Shown: in pieces, positions 16,693 through 24,580 of the stretch
Layout of the letters: each line of letters opens with the position of its first letter
Numbering within the stretch: position 1 is the stretch's first letter
Assembly (NCBI RefSeq): GCF_018207095.1
Contig: NZ_QOCZ01000068.1
Coordinates: forward strand, 1 to 49,445
Direction of reading: 5' to 3'
Source: Nocardiopsis sp. MG754419
GTDB taxonomy: Bacteria; Actinomycetota; Actinomycetes; Streptosporangiales; Streptosporangiaceae
Length of the DNA: 49,445 bases
Program-made: the position numbers and the translations under genes
The notes under the pieces: model-generated
What the model was told of the DNA's origin: nothing
The model's database searches: none
Seen by the model: only the letters and a program-made list of their open reading frames with translations

Positions 16693-18228
16693 TCACCGTG
16701 GCCGCCAGGTGCGCAACAACTCCTCCAGCGGGTCCGGGACGTGGGCCTGCCCGGCGAAGGGCGCCTGGTAACGGGCGCCCGCGCCGGGGACGGATCGGCG
16801 GGGGCGGGAGGCCGAGCGTGCCGGGGCCGCGCCCCTTCCGGTCGCGTCCATGGTGTCCTCGGCCGGCTCCCCGCGACCCAACGGGGCCTGGTAACGGGCG
16901 CCCCGGGGTGCGGGAGCGCGCTTCCTGCGGCGGCGCACCCACCGGGTGACGGTCGTGCCGCCCTCCGGCTCCCCCGGTTCCTCGCTCGGGCCGCGCTCAC
17001 CCGTGGGGGTGAACCACACCGGCAGCTCCACCAGGCCGTGCACGGTCAACGAGGGCCGCCGGCGCAGCTCCTCCGGTTCCACGGACAGGACCATGCCGCG
17101 CAATCGGTCCACGGCCATGTCGATGGCGGTGCGCACGAACTCCCGCACGAAGGCCGTGGCCGGGCACCGGTGCGCCCCCGCACCCCAGGAGAGGTGCGCA
17201 CGGTTGCCCGCCAGGGCCAGGGTGTCGTCGGCCACGCGGGCCACCGAGGGGTCGGTGTGCGCCGCGGCGAACCCGAACAGCAGGGGTTCGCCCCGGCGGA
17301 TCGTGGCACCGGCGAAGCGAAGGTCCGTGGTGGGATAGCGGCCGGCGAGCACGCGGAGGGGCGGGTCGGTCCACATGATGTGGTCGACGAAGTCCTCCGG
17401 TGTGAGGGTGCCGCCGAGGTAGGCGGTCCACACCACCGGATCGTCCAGGAGCGTGAGCAGGGCGTTGCCGATGAGGTGCGTGGTGGGTTCGTGGCCGGAC
17501 TCCCACAGCAGGGACAGCGCCTCGACGGCCTCGTCGTCGGTGAGTCGGTGCGGGTGCGCCAGGAGCGTGCTGGTGAGGTCGGTGCCCGGATCGGCGCGCT
17601 TGCGGGCGACCAGCCCACGGAAGTAGGCGCGCACCGCGAGCGCGGCCGGCTCGGCCCGGGCCGGATCCCCGCTCCACCGTCGTTCACCGAGGTCGGCCAG
17701 CAAGTGACCGTACTCGTCGGGCAGGCCGAAGAGCGCGTTGAGCACCAAGGCGGGCAGCGGCGCGGCGTACCGGCCGATGAGGTCGGCCCCGCCCTCGGCG
17801 GCGATCCGCCCGAGCAGGTGCACGGCGGCGCGCTCGACCACCGGGACCAGGCGCGGCGTGCCCACCGAGGCGAGCGCCTCCACGATGGGAAGGCGCAGGC
17901 GCTGGTGGTCGTCGCCGTCCCGCGCGAGGGCCCCGGTACGGGCAGGTCGCGCGCCCGACGGGTCCCACCGGCGGGGGTCGGCCGAGAAGTACTCCTGGTC
18001 GCGCAGCACCCGAAGGTTCTCCTTGTAACCGAGCAGGAGCCAGCCGGACACCCCGGGGGCGACCTCGACCGGCACGATGCCGCCGTGCCGCTCCCGCAGG
18101 TGTCGCCAGGACGGCTCGGCGTCCCGGTACAGAGGCAGGGCCGTGTCGCCGCTGACCGGGCAGCGCGAGCCGTCCACCGCCTCGCGGCCGCTGTGGTCGC
18201 GTCCGGCGTCGCCGGCTCCCTCGCGCAT
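16693..18228 (-). CDS. Cytochrome P450 lacking the K-helix ExxR, with repeat-containing C-terminal tail
   Basis: 511 residues from ATG 18228, preceded by GAGGAG; P450s of this class usually have about 400. The I-helix region reads ESGHEPTTHLI. The heme loop SWGAGAHRCPA puts the Cys ligand near residue 355, with the usual upstream Phe replaced. In the K-helix, where almost all P450s have ExxR, the sequence is TDPPLRVL, so the Glu position is Pro. Loss of ExxR is known for the CYP157 family of actinomycetes; whether this belongs there needs alignment. After about residue 405 an Arg/Pro-rich tail carries GARYQAP twice. The methyltransferase gene is divergent. No ferredoxin gene is adjacent. Confidence 0.9.
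   Translation of the reverse strand: MREGAGDAGRDHSGREAVDGSRCPVSGDTALPLYRDAEPSWRHLRERHGGIVPVEVAPGVSGWLLLGYKENLRVLRDQEYFSADPRRWDPSGARPARTGALARDGDDHQRLRLPIVEALASVGTPRLVPVVERAAVHLLGRIAAEGGADLIGRYAAPLPALVLNALFGLPDEYGHLLADLGERRWSGDPARAEPAALAVRAYFRGLVARKRADPGTDLTSTLLAHPHRLTDDEAVEALSLLWESGHEPTTHLIGNALLTLLDDPVVWTAYLGGTLTPEDFVDHIMWTDPPLRVLAGRYPTTDLRFAGATIRRGEPLLFGFAAAHTDPSVARVADDTLALAGNRAHLSWGAGAHRCPATAFVREFVRTAIDMAVDRLRGMVLSVEPEELRRRPSLTVHGLVELPVWFTPTGERGPSEEPGEPEGGTTVTRWVRRRRKRAPAPRGARYQAPLGRGEPAEDTMDATGRGAAPARSASRPRRSVPGAGARYQAPFAGQAHVPDPLEELLRTWRPR
16763..16903. repeat. Two 18-bp direct repeats inside the P450 tail
   Basis: GCCTGGTAACGGGCGCCC occurs at 16763-16780 and exactly again at 16886-16903, 123 bp (41 codons) apart and in the same reading frame. 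Both encode the GARYQAP motif of the P450 tail. Confidence 0.85.
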
Positions 18229-18763
18229 GGTGACTCCTCGGTGGCTGTGGATCACGGCGACGTTATGCCGCGGATGTTTCCGGCGTGCTTCCACGAGGAA
18301 AGCCCGGCCTTTCGTCACCCGGCAGCACGCCCCAGGCCACCCCAGCGCGCCGCAAGAGGGGCGAACCGGCAGGGGACGTGCGAACGACGCCTTCGTGTCC
18401 CGACCGGCACACGGGCACCACCGCGCGGGAGGGGACGAGCTCGTGTTCTCCCGGACCTCCGCCGCGTTCCGGCCGGTGTCCGCGCGCCCACGGCGCGGCG
18501 GGAGCCCGCGGGACCGGGGTGGAAGTGCTCGCTCGGCGCGATCCCGCCTCCGTTCCACCTCGACCGCGCCGTCAGCACCACCCGGGGCGCCCGAACACGG
18601 GAACGGCCGCTCCGGTGCGACCCGCCCCCGGACCTCGACGCGGCCCATGCGCGGCCCGTGAGGACCGATGTGGCGGGCCTTCCCGCCTTGTGGAGGCGGG
18701 TACCCGGCCGGGACAATACGGCTGCCCGGTCGCCACGACGGCGGCCGACAGCGAAGGGAACCG
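18229..18763. other. Divergent promoter region between P450 and methyltransferase genes
   Basis: 535 bp without a supported gene; the open frames present are low-complexity shadows. The P450-proximal side (18240-18310) is comparatively AT-rich and probably holds the P450 promoter. The methyltransferase side holds the repeat/promoter described separately. Confidence 0.5.
18672..18717 (+). promoter_or_regulatory. Candidate methyltransferase promoter with three alternating repeats
   Basis: GGCGGG (18672), CCCGCC (18682) and GGCGGG (18695) allow the middle arm to pair with either neighbour. A candidate -35 TTGTGG (18688-18693) and -10 GACAAT (18712-18717), spaced 18 bp, overlap the right half. 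The start codon is 47 nt downstream of the -10. Confidence 0.4.
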
Positions 18764-19555
18764 ATGACGGACGCCACCCCCGCCTTCGACGCGACCGTCC
18801 CGCACTCCGCCCGGGTGTGGAGCTACTGGCTCGGTGGCAAGGACCACTACCCCGCCGACCGTGGTCTGGGGGAACGGATCCGACGCGACGCCCCCGAGAT
18901 CGTCGAGATCGCCCGCGCCGACCGCCGCTTCATCATCCGCTCCATCACCCACCTGGCCGCGCGGGAGGGGGTCCGCCAGTTCCTGGACGTGGGCACCGGC
19001 CTGCCCACCGACGACAACACCCACGAGGTGGCCCAGGCGGTGGCCCGGGACGCCGAGGTCGTCTACGTGGACAACGATCCGATGGTGCTCGCCCATGCGC
19101 GGGCCCTGCTCACCGGAACCCCCGAGGGCGGTACCCACTTCATCGACGCCGACCTGCTGGAGCCGGAGGAACTCCTGGGCCGGGCGCGCGCGTACCTGGA
19201 CTTCACCCGGCCGATCGCGCTGACCTTCATGAGCACCCTCGGCCACTACCCCGCGGACGAGAGGCTCTACGCGCTGATCCGCACCTACGTGGACGCTCTG
19301 CCCTCGGGTTCCTTCCTGGCGCTCAACGACAGCACGCACACCAGTCCGCAGATCGTCGACTCCGCCGTGAAGTGGAACCAGAACAGCGCGCTGCCGATCC
19401 ACCTGCGCTCCCCGGAGCAGATCGAGGCCTGCTTCGCGGGTCTGGAGCTGTTGGATCCGGGTGTGGTCTCCCTCCCGTTCTGGCGGCCCGATCCGGCGCG
19501 GCACGAGGAGACCCGTGAGGTCGCTCAGTACGGGGGCGTGGGGCGTAAACCGTAA
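18764..19555 (+). CDS. SAM-dependent methyltransferase of the DUF574 (Methyltransf_19) type
   Basis: 263 residues from ATG 18764, with AAGGGA upstream. The family-typical N-terminal block is visible (PHSARVWSYWLGGKDHYPADR). The SAM-binding motif I is FLDVGTGLPTDDNTHEVAQ, with motif II acidic residue in VVYVDNDPMVLAHA. IALTFMSTLGHY and FLALNDSTH also follow the fold. This family is widespread in actinomycetes; the substrates are unknown. The gene is complete and followed after 78 bp by the DUF2786 gene in the same direction. Confidence 0.92.
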   Translation: MTDATPAFDATVPHSARVWSYWLGGKDHYPADRGLGERIRRDAPEIVEIARADRRFIIRSITHLAAREGVRQFLDVGTGLPTDDNTHEVAQAVARDAEVVYVDNDPMVLAHARALLTGTPEGGTHFIDADLLEPEELLGRARAYLDFTRPIALTFMSTLGHYPADERLYALIRTYVDALPSGSFLALNDSTHTSPQIVDSAVKWNQNSALPIHLRSPEQIEACFAGLELLDPGVVSLPFWRPDPARHEETREVAQYGGVGRKP

Positions 19556-19633
19556 GATACGTGGCCACAGCAGGCACCCTGTGGACGGTAGGATGGTCCG
19601 TCGGTTCAGGCCCCCTTCGACCAGGGAGAACAC

Positions 19634-20917
19634 GTGGGCAGGAAAGGTCGCCGGCGCGACACCGACCGGACGGACCGGGAGTGGGCCGGCCCCACCCCCG
19701 GCGACACTCCGGTGGAGGTGGTCGCCAAGGCCGTGGACGCCCTCGTGCGCGGCCAGGAGGGGTCCGGAGTGGACCTGGCGTCGGCCCGTCTGGCCGACGT
19801 GGAGAACCCCCACTGGGCGGGGGCGGCCGCACGCGCGCTCTTCGACACCCTGCTGTTCGGGGTGGCCGACGCCTGGGCCCGGGGCTGGCAGCCCGGCGAA
19901 ACCGTACGGCACGTGCGGCGCGAGGCCGGTCCGCTGGCCGCCGCGGTGTGCGCCGACGCCGTCGCCGCCGACCTGGAACGTCACTCCTCCGCCACCGTGG
20001 ACCCCCGATGGGCCGACCAGGTGCGCGCGCTGGGTGTGGACGTCGGCTCCGTCACGGGTGAACGGCACCTGGAACACCTGGCCGCCGCACACGACCTCAT
20101 GCGCTTCGAGGCGGTCGAGGCGGTGTTGCGGCTGCTGGCCGTCCTGCGGACCCTGCCGCCCATGCGCAGGCTGGGCCCGCCGCCCGGGACGTTCCGGCCC
20201 GGCACCCGCACCACGCACACCGTGGACCGGGGGCGCCTGCAGCGTGTCCGCGCCCTGCTGGCCAAGGCCGAGTCCACGGAGTTCCCGCAGGAGGCCGAGG
20301 CGTTGACCGCGCGGGCCCAGGAGATGATGGCCCGGCACAGCATCGACCTGGCCCTGGTGGCGGCCGACCCCGAGGAACCGGAGGCCGCCTCGGCCCGCCG
20401 TCTGCCGGTCGATTCGCCCTATGACGAGCACCGGGCGGTACTGCTCAACGAGGTGGCCGAGGCCAATCACTGTCGCGCCGTGTGGCACCGCGAACTGGGC
20501 CTGAGCACCGTCATGGGCTTTCCGGGGGACGTGGAGGCGGTGGACCTGCTGTACACGTCGCTGTTGGTGCAGGCGGAGACCGCGATGCGCGTGAACGGAG
20601 CGGCCCGGGACCGCTCCGGGCGCGGTGCCCGCAAGGACTACCGGGCCTCGTTCCTGGCCGCGTTCGCGGTACGGGTGGGCGAACGTCTGACCGAGTCGGC
20701 GCGGGCCACCGAGGAGGCGGTCGGCGCCGAGACCGGTACCGACCTGGTCCCCGTGTTCGCCGCCCGGGAGCAGGCGGTGGAGGCCGCGGTGGACGAGGCC
20801 TTCGGAGCCCTGACCACCTCGCGTGTGCGCGGACCGGCCGACGCCGAGGGCTGGTACGAGGGGCGTGCCGCGGCGGACGCCGCGTCACTGGGCGCACGCA
20901 CCCACGTCACCCGCTGA
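19634..20917 (+). CDS. DUF2786 domain protein of unknown function
   Basis: 427 residues from GTG 19634. Residues about 199-238 are a DUF2786 module (RVRALLAKAESTEFPQEAEA..., ARAQEMMARHSID). The N-terminal 190 residues are helical and Ala-rich. The C-terminal part (GARKDYRASFLAAFAVRVGERL, then ending GLGARTHVTR-like) is shared by many actinomycete DUF2786 proteins. TAGGAT at 19591-19596 is a possible -10. No signal or membrane segment is visible and no enzyme activity is established for the family. Confidence 0.88.
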   Translation: MGRKGRRRDTDRTDREWAGPTPGDTPVEVVAKAVDALVRGQEGSGVDLASARLADVENPHWAGAAARALFDTLLFGVADAWARGWQPGETVRHVRREAGPLAAAVCADAVAADLERHSSATVDPRWADQVRALGVDVGSVTGERHLEHLAAAHDLMRFEAVEAVLRLLAVLRTLPPMRRLGPPPGTFRPGTRTTHTVDRGRLQRVRALLAKAESTEFPQEAEALTARAQEMMARHSIDLALVAADPEEPEAASARRLPVDSPYDEHRAVLLNEVAEANHCRAVWHRELGLSTVMGFPGDVEAVDLLYTSLLVQAETAMRVNGAARDRSGRGARKDYRASFLAAFAVRVGERLTESARATEEAVGAETGTDLVPVFAAREQAVEAAVDEAFGALTTSRVRGPADAEGWYEGRAAADAASLGARTHVTR

Positions 20918-20999
20918 GCCGCGCTCTGTCGGATCCTCCACAGCGCTCCGGCCCGACCGCGATCCCGGCCACGCCGCCCACGACGACACCCGGCTCACC

Positions 21000-21360
21000 G
21001 TGACGGTGCTGTCGGGGCCGCCCGGCGTGGGAAAGGACCACTGGATCCGCACGCGGCTCCCGGACCCGCCGGTGGTGAGCCTGGACGCCCCGCGCGCCGA
21101 ACCGGGGTCGGACGGTCCTTCGGGTGGAAGGCCGCGCACGTCTCCCGCGACCTGCGCGGTCGGCCCGTGGGGGCCGGCCGCGGACGATCGGGCCAGAGTG
21201 GAGATCACCGTGTTGGAGGCCCCGCCCGACGTCCCGCGAGGACGGACGGCGCGCAGGGAACGGCCCGCAGCGCACGCGGCGATTGGAACGTCCGCTCCGC
21301 CGGTGGGGGTCGCCCGTTCCGGCCGAGGCCCACCGGGTCGTCCACGTCTCGACCGTCTGA
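21000..21360 (+). pseudogene. Decayed P-loop (polynucleotide-kinase-like) ATPase, several frameshifts
   Basis: The first frame gives VTVLSGPPGVGKDHWI (Walker A), then VVSLDAPRAEPG. About 15 codons later the family-like block FGWKAAHVSRDLRGRPVG is found only in another frame (around 21128-21180). Next, DRARVEITVLEAPPDV returns in the first frame. The typical end, RRWGSPVPAEAHRVVHV, is in the third frame, stopping at 21360. All pieces are in the order expected for a small P-loop kinase (GPPGxGKS; VxLEAPPDVLxxRN; RWxVPxxxEAHRV). Sequence between the first two pieces also seems lost. This is a gene wreck rather than a functional gene. It follows the DUF2786 gene after 82 bp. Confidence 0.7.
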
Positions 21361-21417
21361 ACCGGTGCCGCTCTCGGCCCGCCGGAGGCGGCGTCACCGA
21401 GATGCCGCGCACCCCCC

Positions 21418-21987
21418 TCAGCGGCCCTCCACCCGGTGGAGCAGGACCCGCGCCAGGACGTCCTCCCACTGCGACCAGTCGTCGATCCGCGGCCCCGCGA
21501 GGAGTCGGTTGTAGTGGCGGGTGAACCGCACGAGCGACCAGCGCGGTCGAGCACGGCCGGTGACCTCGGGTTTGTCGTCGATCAGTACGTCACCGACCAC
21601 GCGCGTCTTGTCGCGCGTGATGACGGTGGAGTGCGACAGATCCGCGCCCAGGTGTTCCTCCACCCAGCGCAGCTTGTCCGAGGCGCAGGTCGGGTTGCTC
21701 ATCCAGGGACTGGTGCACACCGCGACGTCGATGCCCGCCCCGACCATCCTCTCCACGGCCTCCACACCGCCGGGGACCGGCTTCAGAGCGGCGAAGAACC
21801 CTGGTTCGTCGAGCACGGTGAGGGTGGCCGCGCGGTCCTCCTCGGAGAATCCGGTGAAGAGGTCGAAGCTCTCCCGGCCGCCGGGGTCGGCGATGGGCAG
21901 GTGCGGAAAACGACGCCGCCGGGAGGAGACGAAATGGTCCGCCCAGCCGCAGAGGACGTCGTCCATGTCCACGAGGACGGTGGGCAC
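21418..21987 (-). CDS. 5'(3')-deoxyribonucleotidase-like HAD phosphatase
   Basis: 189 residues from GTG 21987, which has AAGGAGGGG directly upstream; ATG 22041 would add 18 residues with no clear ribosome site. The HAD nucleophile motif VDMDDVL lies at residues 6-12. VCTSPW (motif II, Thr/Ser), DKTRVVGDVLIDDKPEV (motifs III and IV) and GWSQWEDVLA-like end sequences match the NT5C family. Those enzymes remove phosphate from deoxynucleoside monophosphates. It stands alone, convergent with the kinase remnant. Confidence 0.85.
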   Translation of the reverse strand: MPTVLVDMDDVLCGWADHFVSSRRRRFPHLPIADPGGRESFDLFTGFSEEDRAATLTVLDEPGFFAALKPVPGGVEAVERMVGAGIDVAVCTSPWMSNPTCASDKLRWVEEHLGADLSHSTVITRDKTRVVGDVLIDDKPEVTGRARPRWSLVRFTRHYNRLLAGPRIDDWSQWEDVLARVLLHRVEGR

Positions 21988-22481
21988 GCGCCCCTCCTTC
22001 TCCATGTGGAGATCCAGGGCGCGGGGCAGAAGATCACTCATCCGTTCAGCATGATCCATGCCGCCGCGCACGTCGGCACCGCCCCCGACCTCGGGAAGGT
22101 GTCCGAGCCGACCATGAGGCCGCGGCTCCCCCCGCACGAGGACACCCGGTGAACGAGACGCCCCCCTTCGCGCCCTGGCCCGGTGGCGGGGTTTCCTCGC
22201 GGTGAGCGACGGGTGGGACCGTCCCCAGGGTGCGGCCGACCGTGTCCACGGGTGCGCCGATCTCCCGTGGTTTCGTGAGACCCACACGGGGTGGACCTCA
22301 TCGAGATCCCCGGGGCCGAGCCCCAGGGTTCGGGGTACTGCTCGCGCTGTTCGAACGTGCGCGGGAGATCGCCGGGCACGAGGTGGTGTGGTTGTTCGAT
22401 CCCGGGAACGTGGCCGCCCCTGCCCCGGACGATGGCCGGTGCGGCGGCCCCTCTCCGGCCCGCCCCTCCCGGGTGGAGGGC
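21988..22481. other. Non-coding interval upstream of the nucleotidase
   Basis: About 490 bp between the nucleotidase start and the symporter terminator. Frames present are Arg/Gly/Pro-rich and show no family. It must hold the nucleotidase promoter, which I cannot place with confidence. Confidence 0.45.
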
Positions 22482-22520
22482 GCGGTCCGGCGGGGCCCGC
22501 ACCGGGCTCCGCCGGACCGC
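22482..22520 (-). terminator. Terminator of the symporter operon
   Basis: Perfect 12-bp stem GCGGTCCGGCGG / CCGCCGGACCGC with a 15-nt loop, 5 nt past the symporter stop codon. Confidence 0.8.
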
Positions 22521-22525
22521 ACGGT

Positions 22526-24016
22526 TCAGGCGTCCTCGTGCGTACCCCCGCGCAGCTTGTCGCCCACTTCGAGGGGAGCGCGCTCCTCGGTCAACCGGCG
22601 CAGCGCCTCCTCCCGGGAGATGGGGGTGGGCGGGGTGACCAGGCTGACGATCACACCGGCGAGAAGCGCCACCACCAGCGACGGGATCACCGCGTTGCCC
22701 CAGTAGGCGGCGAAGGAGTCCACGCCGTTGACGACCAGCGCGGCCACGGACCCGCCGAGCATCGCCGCGATCCCGCCCTGCCAGGTGGCGCGGGGCCAGA
22801 ACTTGCCCAGGATCGAGGCCACGAGCAGACCGGTGAGCACCGTGGAGATCATCAGGGTGATGTACTCGATGAGGGTCGTGGCCATGAGGGAGAACACCAG
22901 GGCGAGCCCCATCACCCCGGTCAGCGCCCACCGCGAGTACCGCACGAGGCTCTCGGCCTGGGGAAGTCGACCGGTGACCACCTGGGAGATGTCGCGCACC
23001 AGGATGGTGACGCCCACGATGGCGTCGGAGTCGCCCGAGGACATCGTGGCCGACAGGCCAGCGACGAGCAGGAACGCGCCCAGCCACACCGGGAACAGGG
23101 TGGTGACCAGGTAGGGGAAGGCCATGTCCGGATTCTCGAGAGCGGGTTCCATGGTCCTGGCGGACATGCCGGCGATCGCCGGGAGGATCGAGAAGGCGGC
23201 GAAGAGGACACCGGCGAGGAGGAAGCTGCGCCGAACGGTGCGCACGTTGACGGCGGAGTAGATCCGCTGACGGTACGACGGGGTGGCCAGGACACCGACG
23301 CCGATGACCACGGCGAGCGACAGGGCGGGCAGCGGGCCGAGGGCCTCGTACCCGAACAGCGAGAGCGCCTCCTCCGAGGACCCCTCGTTCAGTCCGTCGA
23401 GCCCACCGACGCTGACCAGCGCCAGGACCGCCAGGATGGTGAAGCCGAGGAAGAGGATGGTGCCCTGGATGGCGTCGGTGATGACCACCGCCAAGTAGCC
23501 GCCGACGATGGTGTACACCCCGAACCCGAGGGCGATGACCACCTTGGCCGTGTTCTGGTCCATGTCGGTGAGGAAGGCGAGGTACATGGCCCCGCCCATG
23601 ATGTGCGCGCCCAGCCATCCCACCGAGGCCAGGAACAGGAGGATGGCGACCACGCCCTTGATCGCGCGACTGGCGCCGAAGTAGTAGCTCATCTCCTCCG
23701 GGAAGGTCATGAACCCCTTCTCGCGCACGTCGGCGAAGAGCAGGAGGAGCAGGAACAGGCCGACCGCTCCACCGATCCCGTAGAGGGTCCCCGCCCAGCC
23801 GTTCTGGTAGGCGAAGCCCACCGCCCCCAGGCTGGAGCCGGTACCGACCAGGGTGGCCAGCGTGCTCCCCATGACCAACGGGGTGCCGAGCCTGCGCCCG
23901 GCGAGAAGGAAGTCCTCACCGTCCTTCGTGCGCCGGGCGACCCACCAACTGATGGCGATCATCAGCAGTACCGACGCGAGCAGCGCCGACAGGTACACCA
24001 CATTGGCTTGGCTCAT
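22526..24016 (-). CDS. Sodium:solute symporter (SSS family)
   Basis: 496 residues from ATG 24016. About 13 membrane helices are visible. The SSS N-terminus contains the DFLLAGRRLGTPLVMGSTLATLVGTGS-like region, split here as GEDFLLAGRR and GSTLATLVGTGSSLGAVGFAY. Further matches are YTIVGGYLAVVITDAIQG and the sodium-site region FLLVAGLSATMSSGDSDAIV. The C-terminus is soluble and charged. SSS carriers import sugars, amino acids or organic acids with sodium. As the last gene of the leftward operon with RidA, a PLP enzyme and an amidohydrolase, it is the likely importer of their substrate. Confidence 0.92.
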   Translation of the reverse strand: MSQANVVYLSALLASVLLMIAISWWVARRTKDGEDFLLAGRRLGTPLVMGSTLATLVGTGSSLGAVGFAYQNGWAGTLYGIGGAVGLFLLLLLFADVREKGFMTFPEEMSYYFGASRAIKGVVAILLFLASVGWLGAHIMGGAMYLAFLTDMDQNTAKVVIALGFGVYTIVGGYLAVVITDAIQGTILFLGFTILAVLALVSVGGLDGLNEGSSEEALSLFGYEALGPLPALSLAVVIGVGVLATPSYRQRIYSAVNVRTVRRSFLLAGVLFAAFSILPAIAGMSARTMEPALENPDMAFPYLVTTLFPVWLGAFLLVAGLSATMSSGDSDAIVGVTILVRDISQVVTGRLPQAESLVRYSRWALTGVMGLALVFSLMATTLIEYITLMISTVLTGLLVASILGKFWPRATWQGGIAAMLGGSVAALVVNGVDSFAAYWGNAVIPSLVVALLAGVIVSLVTPPTPISREEALRRLTEERAPLEVGDKLRGGTHEDA

Positions 24017-24152
24017 GACGAATCTCCTGGGAAGACGGGGAGGGGTGGGCGCCCGGTCCGCGTGAAGACGCGCGGGCGAAGAGGGGGCGGGGACCGCGCG
24101 GCCGGGAGGCGGGCCGCACGGTCCCGGGGATGGGGTGCTCCGGGCTACGGAC

Positions 24153-24536
24153 TCAGCAGGCCGGTCGGTACAGCACGGCGTCGACCTCGATGTCGAAACC
24201 GGGCAGGTCGGCCTGGATGGTGGTGCGCACCGGGGGTTCGTCGCCGAAGTATTCCGCGAACACCCCGTTCATCGCCTGGAAGTCGTCCAGGTCGCGCAGG
24301 TAGACCCGGGCCTGGACGGCGTCGGCCAGGCTCGACCCCGAGGCCGCCGCCACCGTCGCGAGATTGTCGAAGGTGGCCCGCGCCTGCTCCAGGAACGGGC
24401 CGTCGACCAACGAGCGGTCGGTCCGGTGCGGCGTCGCCCCGGCGAGGTACACGAAGTCCCCCGCGACGACCGCGTGGGAGTACGGGCCTCCGGGCGGTGC
24501 GGCGTCCGGTGTGTTGACGATCTGCTTCTTTGCCAT
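24153..24536 (-). CDS. RidA-family enamine/imine deaminase
   Basis: 127 residues, the usual length. Matches: GGPYSHAVVAGDFVYLAG, ARVYLRDLDDFQAMN and the catalytic arginine region PPVRTTIQADLP, with IEVDAVLY at the end. RidA hydrolyses reactive 2-enamines released by PLP enzymes such as serine/threonine dehydratases. Its placement 44 bp downstream of a PLP deaminase/aldolase-like gene fits that role. SD AAGGAGG lies just before the ATG at 24536. Confidence 0.93.
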   Translation of the reverse strand: MAKKQIVNTPDAAPPGGPYSHAVVAGDFVYLAGATPHRTDRSLVDGPFLEQARATFDNLATVAAASGSSLADAVQARVYLRDLDDFQAMNGVFAEYFGDEPPVRTTIQADLPGFDIEVDAVLYRPAC

Positions 24537-24580
24537 GAACCCTCCTTGGGATCGGTGGTGCCGGTGGTGACCGGACCGGG

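Noticed and set aside
16456-19518. 1,020-codon + strand frame crossing hydrolase, P450 and methyltransferase genes
   Set aside because: Out of frame with all three recognised proteins and of shadow composition.
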